Source of the DNA: Phreatobacter aquaticus | GTDB taxonomy: Bacteria; Pseudomonadota; Alphaproteobacteria; Rhizobiales; Phreatobacteraceae | Assembly (NCBI RefSeq): GCF_005160265.1 | Contig: NZ_CP039865.1 | Span: 954,828 to 1,018,827, forward strand | Length of the DNA stretch: 64,000 bases | Reading direction: 5' to 3' | Shown: positions 36,790-45,974 of the stretch, in pieces | How the letters are laid out: each line of letters begins with the position of its first letter | Numbering within the stretch: position 1 is the stretch's first letter | Translations under genes and position numbers: made by a program | The notes under the pieces: generated by a model | The model's input: only the letters and a program-made list of their open reading frames with translations | Told to the model about the DNA's origin: nothing | The model's database searches: none

Positions 36790-38226
36790 TTAGTCGCGCA
36801 CCAGGACGTTGCGGAACTGCCAGGGATCGGACGTGTCGATGTCCTCCGGGAAGAAGCCGGGGCGGCCTTCCAGCGGCGTCCAGTCGGTATAGGCACCGAT
36901 CACCGGTCCGAGATAGGGCCGCTGGACCTCGAGGCAACGGCGGAAATCGACATCGTCAGCCTCGACAATGCCGGCTTCCGGGTTCTCGAGAGCCCAGACC
37001 ATGCCGGCCAGGACCGCCGACGAGACCTGCAGGCCGGTGGCATTCTGGTAGGGCGCGATCCGCCTGGTCTCTTCGATGGAGAGCTGCGAGCCATACCAAT
37101 AGGCGTTCTTGCCATGGCCGTAGAGCAGCACGCCCAGTTCGTCGATGCCGTCCTCGATCTCGTTCTCGTCAAGGATGTGCCAGGACGGCTGGCGCTTGCC
37201 GGCCGCGCCGAACATCTCGTGCAGCGACAGCACGGCGTCGTTTGGCGGGTGATAGGCATAGTGGCAGGTCGGCCGGTAGGTGACGTTCCCGGCCGCATCG
37301 CGCACCGTGAAATAGTCCGCGATCGAGATCGCCTCGTTGTGGGTCACCAGGAACCCGTACTGCGCGCCCATGGTCGGGCACCACGAGCGCACGCGGGTAT
37401 TGGCGCCGGGCTGCAGCAGGTAGATCGCGGCGCCGCAGCCCTTGCGGTGCTTGCGCGCGTTCTTCGGCATCCAGGTCTCGTGGGTACCCCAGCCGAGTTC
37501 GGCGGGCTGCAGGCCTTCGGACACGAAGCCCTCGACCGACCATGTGTTGACGAAGACGTTCGGCGGCTTGGGCTTCTTCGAGCGCTGGGTATCCCGCTCG
37601 GCGACGTGGATGCCCTTGATGCCCGCCTTTGCAGCAAGCGCTGCCCACTCGGCCTTGGACTTCGGCTCCGTGAAGGTCAGCCCGAGATCAGTCGCAACAT
37701 TCAGCAGCGCCTGCTTGACGAACCAGGAGACCATGCCCGGATTGGCGCCGCAGCACGACACCGCCGTGGTACCGCCCGGGTTCTTCGTCCGCGCGTCCAG
37801 CACGCGCTCGCGCAGCATGTAGTTGGAGCGCGCGGCCGGACCCTTGGAGGAATCGAAATAGAAGCCGGCCCAGGGCTCGGCCACTGTGTCGATGTAGAAG
37901 CAGCCGAGCTTGCGGCAGAATTCCATGATGTCGACCGAACCGGTATCGACCGACAGGTTGACGCAGAAGCCCTGGCCCCCGCCCTTGGTGAGCAGCGGCT
38001 TGAGCAGCTTCTTGTAATTGTCCTTGGTGACAGCAGCCTGGATGTAGCGGATGCCGAGCTCGTCCAGGAGATGCCGGTCGGAATCGACAGGGTCGATCAC
38101 CACAAGCCGCTTCTTGTCGAACGTGAAGTGGCGCTCCAGCAGCGGCAAGGTGCCGCGGCCGATGGAGCCGAAGCCGATCATGACGATCGGGCCGGTGATT
38201 TCGTGATAGACAGGCCACTGGCTCAT
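36790..38226 (-). CDS. hss: Homospermidine synthase
   Basis: 478 residues, the normal bacterial length. The N-terminal Rossmann motif is VMIGFGSIGRGTLPLL near 15-30, with family blocks DTVAEPWAGFY, SCCGANPGMVSWFVKQALL, and CHYAYHPPNDAVLSLHEMFG. It uses NAD to make homospermidine from two putrescines (or putrescine plus spermidine), the characteristic long polyamine of many rhizobia. The polyamine-type importer at 23.5-27.5 kb could supply putrescine. Confidence 0.95.
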   Translation of the reverse strand: MSQWPVYHEITGPIVMIGFGSIGRGTLPLLERHFTFDKKRLVVIDPVDSDRHLLDELGIRYIQAAVTKDNYKKLLKPLLTKGGGQGFCVNLSVDTGSVDIMEFCRKLGCFYIDTVAEPWAGFYFDSSKGPAARSNYMLRERVLDARTKNPGGTTAVSCCGANPGMVSWFVKQALLNVATDLGLTFTEPKSKAEWAALAAKAGIKGIHVAERDTQRSKKPKPPNVFVNTWSVEGFVSEGLQPAELGWGTHETWMPKNARKHRKGCGAAIYLLQPGANTRVRSWCPTMGAQYGFLVTHNEAISIADYFTVRDAAGNVTYRPTCHYAYHPPNDAVLSLHEMFGAAGKRQPSWHILDENEIEDGIDELGVLLYGHGKNAYWYGSQLSIEETRRIAPYQNATGLQVSSAVLAGMVWALENPEAGIVEADDVDFRRCLEVQRPYLGPVIGAYTDWTPLEGRPGFFPEDIDTSDPWQFRNVLVRD

Positions 38227-38421
38227 GGAAGTCTCCAGAACGGACAGCTGCTAGGCTTCAGGACAACGCAAGACGGGGTCCCGGCCGCTCGGACGGAACC
38301 CCATCGATGATGGCGCGCATTGGCCACGCCAAGTCCCTCCCGTCAACGACTTTCCTGTGTCGGGACGATGACGGAACAAGTCTCTGGCCGTGATCGGCGC
38401 CTCGGTTATAGTTCAACGGTC

Positions 38422-38437
38422 GACCGGGATGCCGGTC
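38422..38437. promoter_or_regulatory. Inverted repeat in the sorA leader
   Basis: GACCGG-GATG-CCGGTC, a perfect 6-bp inverted repeat 36 bp before the sorA ATG and just downstream of TATAGT (38407-38412), a plausible -10 element. It may be an operator or an mRNA hairpin. Confidence 0.35.
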
Positions 38438-38473
38438 AGGCCAACGAACAAATCGCATCAAGGGGAGAAGACG

Positions 38474-39841
38474 ATGACGAAGCTGGAACGCTCTGTCGGC
38501 GAACTGTATCGCGACGATCCCGCCCGTGCCGAGGCCGAGATCTTCGGCCGTCGCGCCGAGGGCAGGGGCGCCTCCCGCCGTGGTTTCCTCGGCGGGGCCG
38601 GCCTTGCTGCCATGACCGCAGCCGTCGGCGGCACCATTGTCTATTCGGAACTCTTGCCTGAAGGCCTGATCCCGGCAGCCATGGCGCAGACCGCACCTCC
38701 GCCGCCCGCCGCGCCGGCGGCCGCACCATCGGGTCCGCAGCCGCTGACCTATCCGGGCAAGTCCAATGGCCTGATCCTGCTGCAGGACCGGCCGCTGGTC
38801 GCCGAAACGCCGGAGCACCTCCTCGACGACGCGACCACGCCGACCGACAAGTTCTTCGTCCGCAACAACGGCCAGATCGGCCCTGAGACCGCCAACCCGG
38901 ATGCGCATGTCGTCGTCATCGATGGCGAGGTCAACACGCCGCTGCGCCTCACCGTCGGCGAGCTGAAGAGCCGCTTCCGGGCTGTAACTTATCGGCTCCA
39001 GCTGGAATGCGGCGGCAATGGCCGCGCGGCCTTCTCGCCGCAGGCCCGCGGCAACCAGTGGGGCAATGGTGCCATCGGCTGCGCCGAATGGACTGGTGTG
39101 CCGTTGCGCGACGTGCTGAAGGCGGCAGGTGTGAAGCCCTCCGCTGTCCACACCGGCTATTTCGGCGCCGATCCGCACCTCTCGGGCGATGCGTCGCGGC
39201 AGTCGATCTCCCGCGGCACGCCGATGGCCAAGGCCATGGACCGGCACACCCTGGTCGCCTTCGCCATGAACGGCCAGCCGATCCCGCACATCCACGGCGA
39301 CCCAGTGCGCATCATCACGCCGGGCTGGCCCGGTTCCACCTCGCCAAAATGGCTGACCCGCGTCTGGGTCCGCGACAAGGTCCATGACGGCGCCGGCATG
39401 GGCGGCACGAGCTATCGCATCCCGACCGTTCCGATCGTTCCCGGGTCGAATGTCGATGGCCGCGAGAATTTCGCCGACATGCACTCCATGCCGGTGCGCT
39501 CGATCCTGACGAGCCACGCCAACGGCACGAAGCTCGCGAAAGGTACGCGCCGCCTCGACATCCGCGGTGCCGCGTGGGCAGGCGATCTCGATGTCCGGCG
39601 CGTCGATGTGTCTGTCGACTTCGGCCAGACATGGCGGCCGATGCGCATGTCAGAACTTCGCAACCGCTACGACTGGCGACGCTGGAGCGGCACGATCGAA
39701 TTCCCGACCGACGGCTATTACGAGGTGTGGACCAGGGCGCAGGACCGCTCCGGCCGGTACCAGCCCCATGTCGCGGCCAACTGGAACCCGCAGGGCTATG
39801 GCGCCAATCCCTTCCACCGGATTGCCGTTCTGATTGGTTGA
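38474..39841 (+). CDS. sorA: Sulfite oxidase molybdopterin subunit (SorA-like)
   Basis: 455 residues from the ATG at 38474 after AGGGGAG. A twin-arginine signal (SRRGFLGGAGLAAMTA, near 35-50) sends the folded molybdoprotein to the periplasm. The molybdenum-ligating Cys is in LECGGNGR near residue 179; WGNGAIGCAEWTGVPLRDVL and HGDPVRIITPGWPG are sulfite-oxidase-fold motifs, and a dimerisation domain follows from about 330 (VDVSVDFGQTW). It oxidises sulfite to sulfate, passing electrons to the cytochrome c encoded four bases downstream. Confidence 0.93.
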   Translation: MTKLERSVGELYRDDPARAEAEIFGRRAEGRGASRRGFLGGAGLAAMTAAVGGTIVYSELLPEGLIPAAMAQTAPPPPAAPAAAPSGPQPLTYPGKSNGLILLQDRPLVAETPEHLLDDATTPTDKFFVRNNGQIGPETANPDAHVVVIDGEVNTPLRLTVGELKSRFRAVTYRLQLECGGNGRAAFSPQARGNQWGNGAIGCAEWTGVPLRDVLKAAGVKPSAVHTGYFGADPHLSGDASRQSISRGTPMAKAMDRHTLVAFAMNGQPIPHIHGDPVRIITPGWPGSTSPKWLTRVWVRDKVHDGAGMGGTSYRIPTVPIVPGSNVDGRENFADMHSMPVRSILTSHANGTKLAKGTRRLDIRGAAWAGDLDVRRVDVSVDFGQTWRPMRMSELRNRYDWRRWSGTIEFPTDGYYEVWTRAQDRSGRYQPHVAANWNPQGYGANPFHRIAVLIG

Positions 39842-39845
39842 GCCC

Positions 39846-40217
39846 ATGCATCTCCCCCGTGCACTGCTCGTCGCGCTGGCCGTCCTGGCCGGCGCGGCCA
39901 CCCATCCGACCCTTGCCCAGCAACCCGCGTTCCAGCCGGGCGCCGAGACCCCGGAGGTGTGGCCAGCGGGCCCTGGGCGAGAGGAAACCTTCTACCAATG
40001 CACCGCCTGCCATGCGACCGGGCTGATCACCCGCATCGGCATGACCAGGGCTCAATGGAACGACATCATCGACCAGATGGTGGCGAAGAACGCCATGCCC
40101 GAACCCGAGGCGGCCGACCGGAAGGTCTATCTCGACTATCTCTCGGCGGCCTTCCCGCCGCGGGCACCCCAGCAGGGCGGCGGCAACTGGCGCAATCCGT
40201 TCCAGCCGCAACGATAA
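39846..40217 (+). CDS. sorB: Sulfite oxidase cytochrome c subunit (SorB-like)
   Basis: 123 residues. A signal peptide (to about AQQP) is followed by one heme-c site, CTACH near residue 49, and an axial Met in the MPEPE region (NAMPEPEAADRKVYLDYL). It takes electrons from SorA. The ATG at 39846 is four bases after the sorA stop. The cytochrome c maturation genes ccmCDG lie immediately beyond, convergent to it. Confidence 0.9.
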   Translation: MHLPRALLVALAVLAGAATHPTLAQQPAFQPGAETPEVWPAGPGREETFYQCTACHATGLITRIGMTRAQWNDIIDQMVAKNAMPEPEAADRKVYLDYLSAAFPPRAPQQGGGNWRNPFQPQR

Positions 40218-40291
40218 CGGCGAAGCCGGGTTAGCGAGGGCGTGAGGCAAGAGGCCCCCGACACGCACTCCCCTTTACGGGGGCGGCCGGG

Positions 40292-40879
40292 TCAGCGCCG
40301 GGCCAGCGCCTTTTCGATCTCGGGCCGGATCACGGTGGCAAGACTCTGCTGCGTGATCGGCCCCACATGCTTGTAGGCGATCCGCCCGTCGCGACCGACG
40401 ATGAAGGTCTCCGGCACGCCGTACACGCCCCAGTCGATCGAGGCGCGCCCGTTCGGGTCGACGCCAATCAGCTGATAGGGATTGCCGTTACGGCCGAGGA
40501 ACCGGCGCGCATTGTCGGGCTGGTCCTTCTGGTTGATGCCGGCCATCCGGATTCGGGTGTCGCGGGCAAGCTCGACCAGCATCGGGTGCTCCTCGTGACA
40601 GGGCACGCACCAGGACGCGAAGACATTCACGACGGTGACCTGCCCCTTGAGATCGGCGGTCGAGAAGCCGGGCCGGCCGCTCTCGGGCAAGGGCGCGAGG
40701 CTGAAGACCGGAGCGTCGCGGCCGATCAAGGCCGATGGCAGGCGCTGCGGATCACCGCGCAGCCCCACCACGAACAACACGACCAGGCCCACGAACAAAA
40801 CCAGCGGCAGCAGCGCCAGCCATGCACGCCGCCTTGGTGCGGGGCTTTCAGAATCGGGGCTGTCGACAGCGGGGCTCAT
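40292..40879 (-). CDS. ccmG: Thiol:disulfide interchange protein CcmG/DsbE
   Basis: 195 residues. One membrane anchor (about 20-42), then a thioredoxin fold with the active site ASWCVPCHEEHP and the CcmG-type GVYGVPETFIVGRDGRIAYKHVGP. It keeps apocytochrome c thiols reduced in the periplasm for heme attachment. Its ATG overlaps the ccmD stop. Confidence 0.94.
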   Translation of the reverse strand: MSPAVDSPDSESPAPRRRAWLALLPLVLFVGLVVLFVVGLRGDPQRLPSALIGRDAPVFSLAPLPESGRPGFSTADLKGQVTVVNVFASWCVPCHEEHPMLVELARDTRIRMAGINQKDQPDNARRFLGRNGNPYQLIGVDPNGRASIDWGVYGVPETFIVGRDGRIAYKHVGPITQQSLATVIRPEIEKALARR

Positions 40880-41070
40880 GGCTGGTCCCCCTGGCGAGTG
40901 GATCGGCGGGTCAGACCGCGGCGTTCGAGATCGGCCAGCACGGCGCGCTGCTGGCGGTGGTCAACGACCACCCAGACGATCAGCCCGAGAACGGTCGCAG
41001 CCGTCAGCAGATAGGACCCGACAATGAACCCCGCATGGGGTCCCTGCCCGAGGAAGTCCGGACCAAACAT
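40876..41070 (-). CDS. ccmD: Heme exporter subunit CcmD
   Basis: 64 residues: a short lead, one membrane helix (IVGSYLLTAATVLGLIVWVVV) and a positively charged C-terminal tail, the whole CcmD pattern. It is needed to release holo-CcmE from the CcmABC complex. It is placed between ccmC and ccmG with near-zero spacing. Confidence 0.88.
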   Translation of the reverse strand: MFGPDFLGQGPHAGFIVGSYLLTAATVLGLIVWVVVDHRQQRAVLADLERRGLTRRSTRQGDQP

Positions 41071-41072
41071 GA

Positions 41073-41837
41073 TCAGCCCCCCGCGGCCGGTTCGAAATGG
41101 GCCGGCGTGCTCTCACGCTGCGCATGGACCAACCGGATCGCCCTGACACGACGGCGCAGCACCTCGTTCCTCATGGCGGCAAGGTGGAGCACCACGAACA
41201 GAACGGTGAAGGCGAGGGCCGCCACCAGCAACGGCACCAGGATGGACGGGTGAATGGTCGGACCGCCCAGACGGAACACCGAGGCGGGCTGGTGCAGCGT
41301 GTTCCACCAGTCGACCGAGAACTTGACGATCGGGATATTGACCGAACCGACCAGCGTCATCACCGCGACGGCGCGGCCGGCTCGGCCGGGATCATCGACC
41401 GTTCGCCACAGCGCGATCAGCCCCAGATACATGATCAGCAGAACCAGTTCGGACGTCAGTCGCGCGTCCCAAATCCACCAGGTTCCCCACATGGGCCGGC
41501 CCCACAAGGAACCGGTCGCCAGGCAGATGAAGGTGAATGCGGCCCCGATGGGTGCAGCCGCCTTGGCTGAGACATCGGCCAGAGGATGCCGGAAAACCAG
41601 GGTTCCGAGCGCCGAGACTGCCATCAGCGAATAGCAGAACAGCGACAGCCAGGCAGCCGGCACATGGATGAACATGATCCGGACAGTGGCGCCCTGCTGG
41701 TAATCGTCCGGAGCTGAGGCAAAGGCGAGGTAGCCGGCCACGGCAAACAGCACGAAGGTACCCGCCGCGAGCCAGGGCAGGATGCGGGCGGTGAACGCCA
41801 GGAACCGGGTCGGGTTGGCGAGATCGAGAAGCGCCAT
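41073..41837 (-). CDS. ccmC: Heme exporter membrane protein CcmC
   Basis: 254 residues from the ATG at 41837 (a GTG at 41849 is the longer option). Six helices; the tryptophan-rich heme-handling motif is WGRPMWGTWWIWDARLTSELVLLIMYLGLIAL, and the conserved heme-ligating His residues are in FIHVPAAW and in the later NTLHQPASV loop. It loads heme onto CcmE. The usual upstream ccmA and ccmB are absent: a porin gene and its terminator precede ccmC. Confidence 0.94.
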   Translation of the reverse strand: MALLDLANPTRFLAFTARILPWLAAGTFVLFAVAGYLAFASAPDDYQQGATVRIMFIHVPAAWLSLFCYSLMAVSALGTLVFRHPLADVSAKAAAPIGAAFTFICLATGSLWGRPMWGTWWIWDARLTSELVLLIMYLGLIALWRTVDDPGRAGRAVAVMTLVGSVNIPIVKFSVDWWNTLHQPASVFRLGGPTIHPSILVPLLVAALAFTVLFVVLHLAAMRNEVLRRRVRAIRLVHAQRESTPAHFEPAAGG

Positions 41838-41914
41838 GATGAGCACCACTTAGAGGCGCGACGGATCGCGCGCAATATGGCGAAACGCCTCGCGATAGCC
41901 TTGCGCCAACGCAA

Positions 41915-41940
41915 ACGGCCCGGGACAGGGCCCGGGCCGT
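41915..41940 (-). terminator. Terminator of the porin gene
   Basis: ACGGCCCGGG (41915-41924) pairs perfectly with CCCGGGCCGT (41931-41940); on the minus strand it is followed by TTTGCGTTGG. It lies 24 bp after the porin stop and separates it from ccmC. Confidence 0.78.
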
Positions 41941-41963
41941 GGCAAAGTGGAATGTGGATCCGA

Positions 41964-42635
41964 TCAGAAGCGGTAGTTCACGCCCGTGCGGATCTGGTGA
42001 CCTTCGAAGCCCATGCGCGGGGTGCCAACAATGTTGGTGTAGTCGGCGCGCGTCAGGCCCGTGTAGCGATATTCCAGCAGGCCGGAAATGTTGCGGGTGA
42101 ACATGTACTCGCCGCCGAGGCCGGCGGTCCAGCCGACCAGCGAACGCGACTGGCTGACGATGAGCGGGCTGTTCTCGTGGGCCCGGACATTGCCGAGGGC
42201 GAGACCTGCGGTGCCGTAGATCAGCATGTTGTCCTGCACCAGATAGCCGAGACGGCCGCGCAGCGAGCCGCTCCAGTTCTGGCTGGCACGCACGTCGATC
42301 GGCCCTGCTGCCACATAGCGACGGCTGATGCCGCCGTAGGAAAGGTCGGCAACGCCACCGACGACGAAGCGGTTGATCTGGTAGTCATAGCCGGCCTGGA
42401 CGCCGCCGAGCAGGCCCGAGGCGCCGCCCATGGCATAGCCGGCAGTGTTGTTGAAGCGCGAGCCGAAGCCGAGGCCGAGATGGGCACCGACATAGAAGCC
42501 GGTCCAGACGCCAGCCGGCGCGATCACCGGTGAATAGACGGCGTCCGGAATAGCCCGGCGGCCCGAGAGGTCGGCGGCCATGGCCGGTGAGGCGAGGGTG
42601 GCGGCGATCGCCGTTGCCCAGATCACTTTTTTCAT
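41964..42635 (-). CDS. Outer-membrane beta-barrel protein (Omp25/opacity-type)
   Basis: 223 residues from the ATG at 42635 with AGGAG upstream. A signal peptide (to AMAADL) is followed by WTGFYVGAHLGLGFGSRFN, the rhizobial Omp25/Omp31 opening, and the barrel ends in the expected terminal Phe (GVNYRF). Eight strands are predicted from alternating patterns. It is a structural outer-membrane protein; a heme- or porin-like role is known for some relatives. Confidence 0.92.
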   Translation of the reverse strand: MKKVIWATAIAATLASPAMAADLSGRRAIPDAVYSPVIAPAGVWTGFYVGAHLGLGFGSRFNNTAGYAMGGASGLLGGVQAGYDYQINRFVVGGVADLSYGGISRRYVAAGPIDVRASQNWSGSLRGRLGYLVQDNMLIYGTAGLALGNVRAHENSPLIVSQSRSLVGWTAGLGGEYMFTRNISGLLEYRYTGLTRADYTNIVGTPRMGFEGHQIRTGVNYRF

Positions 42636-42700
42636 CGTCAACTCCTGTCCAACGAACGCCACTGGAGGTCGCCCCCTCAGCCGTCCCTATCGAAAGCGGT

Positions 42701-42726
42701 GAACGAACTATAACCGCATTCGTTCG
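42701..42726 (-). promoter_or_regulatory. Inverted repeat / near-EcfG promoter upstream of the porin gene
   Basis: GAACGAA (42701-42707) and TTCGTTC (42719-42725) form a perfect 7-bp inverted repeat. Read on the minus strand the same bases give CGAAC-N16-CGTT, one mismatch from the EcfG promoter, 67 bp before the porin ATG. Either an operator or a promoter; the two readings cannot be separated here. Confidence 0.4.
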
Positions 42727-43173
42727 CATTTTCGCGTCTTCGCTGGCACCGTCGTTAATGGAGCGTTACCAATGCGGCTTCCGCGATCGCATCTCTGCGA
42801 CGGATACAGTCATTTTCATTGCAATCTGACTGAAATGAGACGCGATTTCGGCGGCCACAGTTGGAAATAATGTGTTACAATCTAGTATCGTGCCGTTAAA
42901 TGCTACAATCCGGATAAATGTTGCTGTAGATTTACGCTCATTCGTGTCGTGATCGTGGCAATCGTGCGGCGGCTCAGGGTCTCCCCAAGTCGATCCACGC
43001 GCGAACAGCGGCACCTCACCTGGCAGGGCATCCCTCGAGCCGCCTGCCCAAGGTGAAGCGCTCCGCACTGCTGCGGCATCCAGGCATTTCCGCCCGCACA
43101 CGCACCGTGGCAGGAAGGCGGCCGGAACCCCATCTTCGATCCTCACCCGACACATTCATCGAAGGCCGCGACC
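42727..43173. other. Intergenic region without supported gene
   Basis: About 450 bases between the porin promoter and the SDR gene. 42840-42940 is more AT-rich than its surroundings, and TACAATC occurs twice (42876-42882 and 42904-42910). A 129-codon open frame on the minus strand (42766-43155) has no ribosome site, no signal or domain pattern and an odd composition, so I do not call it. A small RNA or the SDR promoter may lie here. Confidence 0.5.
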
Positions 43174-43953
43174 ATGACCTCCCCCCAGGCCTCAGCCGAT
43201 AGGCCCGCCCAAATCGCCCTCGTGACCGGCGGAGCCGTCCGTGTCGGCCGCGCCATCGTCCTGGCTCTCGCGGATGCCGGCTATGCCGTGGTCATTCACG
43301 CCAACCGCTCGCTAGCCGAAGCAGAACAGCTGGCGGTCGACATTCGCGAGCGCAGTGGGCGGGCCGCGACCGTTTCAGCCGATCTCGCCGAGCCCGACGC
43401 CGTCGATGCCTTGATTGCCAAGGCGGCACGCCCCTTCGGCCCACTCACGCTGCTGGTCAACAGCGCGAGCGCCTTCGAGGAGGACCATATCGGCAATCTC
43501 ACCCGCGACCGCTGGAACCGGCAGTTTCGGGTCAACCTGCAGACACCCGCATTCCTGGCCCAGGATTTCGCCGCGCAGGCGCCGCGGGGTTCCGCCATCG
43601 TCAATATCGTCGACCAGCGGGTGTTCAAACCGACGCCGCAATTCTTCTCCTACACGCTGACCAAGATCGGCCTTGCGGCGGCAACCAAGACCATGGCCCA
43701 GGCGCTCGGACCGGCCATCCGCGTGAACGCGGTCGCGCCAGGCCCGACACTTGCCAACACACGGCAGGATCCCGGCGACTTCCGCCAGCAGGCTGAAGCA
43801 ACGATCCTCGGCCACGCGAGCCCTCCCGAGGCGATTGCCGAGGCTGTCGTCTATCTCGCGGGAGCAACATCGGTGACGGGCCAGGTGCTGGCGGTCGATG
43901 CCGGCCAGCATCTGATCTGGCAGTCGGCCGATGTGTGGGGCATCAAGGAATGA
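43174..43953 (+). CDS. SDR-family pteridine-reductase-like protein
   Basis: 259 residues. The N-terminal cofactor motif is [11 protein letters not shown]: the TGxxxRxG form found in pteridine reductases (PTR1/FolM) rather than the classical TGxxxGxG. NSAS (NNAG position) is near 90, and YTLTK supplies the catalytic Tyr and Lys. It ends [15 protein letters not shown]. It may reduce dihydropterins with NADPH. uvrC starts 16 bp after its stop, so the two are likely co-transcribed. Confidence 0.88.
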   Translation: MTSPQASADRPAQIALVTGGAVRVGRAIVLALADAGYAVVIHANRSLAEAEQLAVDIRERSGRAATVSADLAEPDAVDALIAKAARPFGPLTLLVNSASAFEEDHIGNLTRDRWNRQFRVNLQTPAFLAQDFAAQAPRGSAIVNIVDQRVFKPTPQFFSYTLTKIGLAAATKTMAQALGPAIRVNAVAPGPTLANTRQDPGDFRQQAEATILGHASPPEAIAEAVVYLAGATSVTGQVLAVDAGQHLIWQSADVWGIKE

Positions 43954-43969
43954 ACCCGATTCGCGAGCC

Positions 43970-45970
43970 ATGAGCCGAAAGCCCGGAACCATCGATATCG
44001 ATCCCGATCTCGCCGACCTCGACCCCGTCGAAGCCGACGAGGCTGAGGAGCTCGCGCTCGATCTGGTGCCTGAGGACGAAGCAGCACCAGCGCCCGGACC
44101 GCTGGCCGCCGGCATCGATGTCATCAAGCAGGCGGTAAGGCATGCCCCGAAGGGACCCGGCGTCTATCGCATGATCGGTGCGAACGGCGACGTGCTCTAT
44201 GTCGGCAAGGCCAAGTCGATCGCCAAGCGGGTGATCTCCTATGCCCGCCCGACCGGCCTTGTCAGCCGCATTGCCCGCATGGTGGCCGCGACCAGCGCGA
44301 TGGAATTCGTCTCGACCAAGACCGAGACGGAAGCGCTGCTGCTCGAAGCCAATCTGATCAAGCAGCTTCGCCCGCGCTTCAACGTGCTGATGCGCGACGA
44401 CAAGTCGTTCCCCTATATCCTGATCACCGCCGACCATTCCGCGCCGCGTATCGTCAAACATCGGGGCGCGCGCTCCATGAAGGGCGACTATTTCGGCCCC
44501 TTCGCCTCGGCTGGCGCCGTCGGCCGCACGATCAATGCCCTGGAGCGCGCCTTCCTCATCCGCTCCTGCTCCGACCCCGTCTTCGAGAGCCGCACGCGGC
44601 CTTGCTTGCTGTTCCAAATCAAGCGCTGCTCGGGTCCCTGCACCGGCGAGATCGACCAGACCGGCTATGACGAGCTGGTCAAGGAAGCCAAGCTGTTCCT
44701 GTCGGGGCGCAGCAGCACGGTGAAGCAGGTTCTGGCCACCCAGATGGAGCAGGCTTCCGCCGATCTCGAATTCGAGAGCGCGGCCGTCTATCGCGACCGA
44801 CTGGCGGCCTTGTCAGCGATCCAGTCGACGCAAGGCATCAACCCGCGCGGCGTCGAGGAGGCCGATGTCTTCGCCGCCACCCAGCAGGGCGGCCAGACCT
44901 GCATCGAGGTCTTCTTCTTCCGGACCGGCCAGAACTGGGGCAACCGCGCCTATTACCCCCGGGCCGACCGCTCGATGGAGCCCGCCGAGGTCCTCGGACC
45001 CTTCGTCGCCCAGTTCTATGACGACCGTCCCCCGCCGAGCCTTGTCCTGCTGTCGCACGACGTCGAGGACCAGGGCCTGCTTGCCGAGGCGCTGTCGACG
45101 CGCGCCGGCCGACGCATCGAAGTGGCCACCCCCAAGCGCGGGGAGAAGAAGGATCTGGTCGATCACGCGGCCCAGAACGCCCGCGAGGCGCTTGGCCGCA
45201 AGCTTGCCGAGAGCGCTTCCCAGATGAAGCTGCTGACCGGGCTGGCCGAGGCCTTCGGACTGGAAAAGCCGCCACGGCGCGTCGAGGTCTATGACAACTC
45301 GCACATCATGGGCACCAATGCGGTGGGCGGCATGATCGTGGCCGGCCCCGAAGGCTTCCGGCGCAAGGACTACCGCACCTTCAACATCAAGTCGGATATC
45401 GCCCCCGGTGACGATTTCGGCATGATGCGCGAGGTTCTGTCGCGACGGTTCAAGCGGCTCTTGAAGGACGGTGCCGCCGCGGAGACTGAAGCCAGCGTCG
45501 ACGATGAGGCGGAATCCGCCTGGCCAGACCTGGTGCTGATCGACGGTGGCCAGGGGCAACTGACCGCCGCCCGGCAGATCCTGACCGATCTCGGAATCGA
45601 CAACGTGCCGCTGGTCGGCATTGCCAAGGGCCGCGACCGCGAAGCCGGGCGCGAGACCTTCTTCATTCCAGGCCGCGAGCCATTCCGGCTCGAACTGCGC
45701 GATCCCGTGCTCTATTTCGTCCAGCGCCTGCGCGACGAGGCCCATCGCTTCGCCATCGGGGCCCATCGCGGCAAGCGCAAGAAGGACATCAAGGATGCCG
45801 GCCTTGCCGAAATCGCCGGCATCGGCCCGTCACGCAAGCGCGCGCTGCTCAATCATTTCGGCACGCTGAAGGCGATCGAGCGAGCAAGCCTCGACGACCT
45901 GCAGGGCGCGCCGGGTGTCAACGCCGCGACCGCCAAGGCAGTCTTCGACTTCTTCCACCCCAACGCCTGA
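43970..45970 (+). CDS. uvrC: Excinuclease ABC subunit C
   Basis: 666 residues from the ATG at 43970. After an acidic N-terminal extension of about 50 residues comes the GIY-YIG nuclease ([27 protein letters not shown]), a Cys-containing segment ([15 protein letters not shown]), the UVR motif ([16 protein letters not shown]), the RNase H-like C-terminal nuclease ([21 protein letters not shown]) and a terminal helix-hairpin-helix pair ([17 protein letters not shown]). It makes the 3' and 5' incisions in nucleotide excision repair. Complete. Confidence 0.96.
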   Translation: MSRKPGTIDIDPDLADLDPVEADEAEELALDLVPEDEAAPAPGPLAAGIDVIKQAVRHAPKGPGVYRMIGANGDVLYVGKAKSIAKRVISYARPTGLVSRIARMVAATSAMEFVSTKTETEALLLEANLIKQLRPRFNVLMRDDKSFPYILITADHSAPRIVKHRGARSMKGDYFGPFASAGAVGRTINALERAFLIRSCSDPVFESRTRPCLLFQIKRCSGPCTGEIDQTGYDELVKEAKLFLSGRSSTVKQVLATQMEQASADLEFESAAVYRDRLAALSAIQSTQGINPRGVEEADVFAATQQGGQTCIEVFFFRTGQNWGNRAYYPRADRSMEPAEVLGPFVAQFYDDRPPPSLVLLSHDVEDQGLLAEALSTRAGRRIEVATPKRGEKKDLVDHAAQNAREALGRKLAESASQMKLLTGLAEAFGLEKPPRRVEVYDNSHIMGTNAVGGMIVAGPEGFRRKDYRTFNIKSDIAPGDDFGMMREVLSRRFKRLLKDGAAAETEASVDDEAESAWPDLVLIDGGQGQLTAARQILTDLGIDNVPLVGIAKGRDREAGRETFFIPGREPFRLELRDPVLYFVQRLRDEAHRFAIGAHRGKRKKDIKDAGLAEIAGIGPSRKRALLNHFGTLKAIERASLDDLQGAPGVNAATAKAVFDFFHPNA

Positions 45971-45974
45971 AGGC

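Noticed and set aside
38373-38407. EcfG-like promoter for sorA (GGAAC at 38373)
   Set aside because: The nearest GTT-containing -10 box is 25 bases away, outside the 16-17 base spacing.
42766-43155. A 129-codon minus-strand frame in the largest gap
   Set aside because: No ribosome site, no domain or signal pattern, and composition unlike neighbouring proteins.
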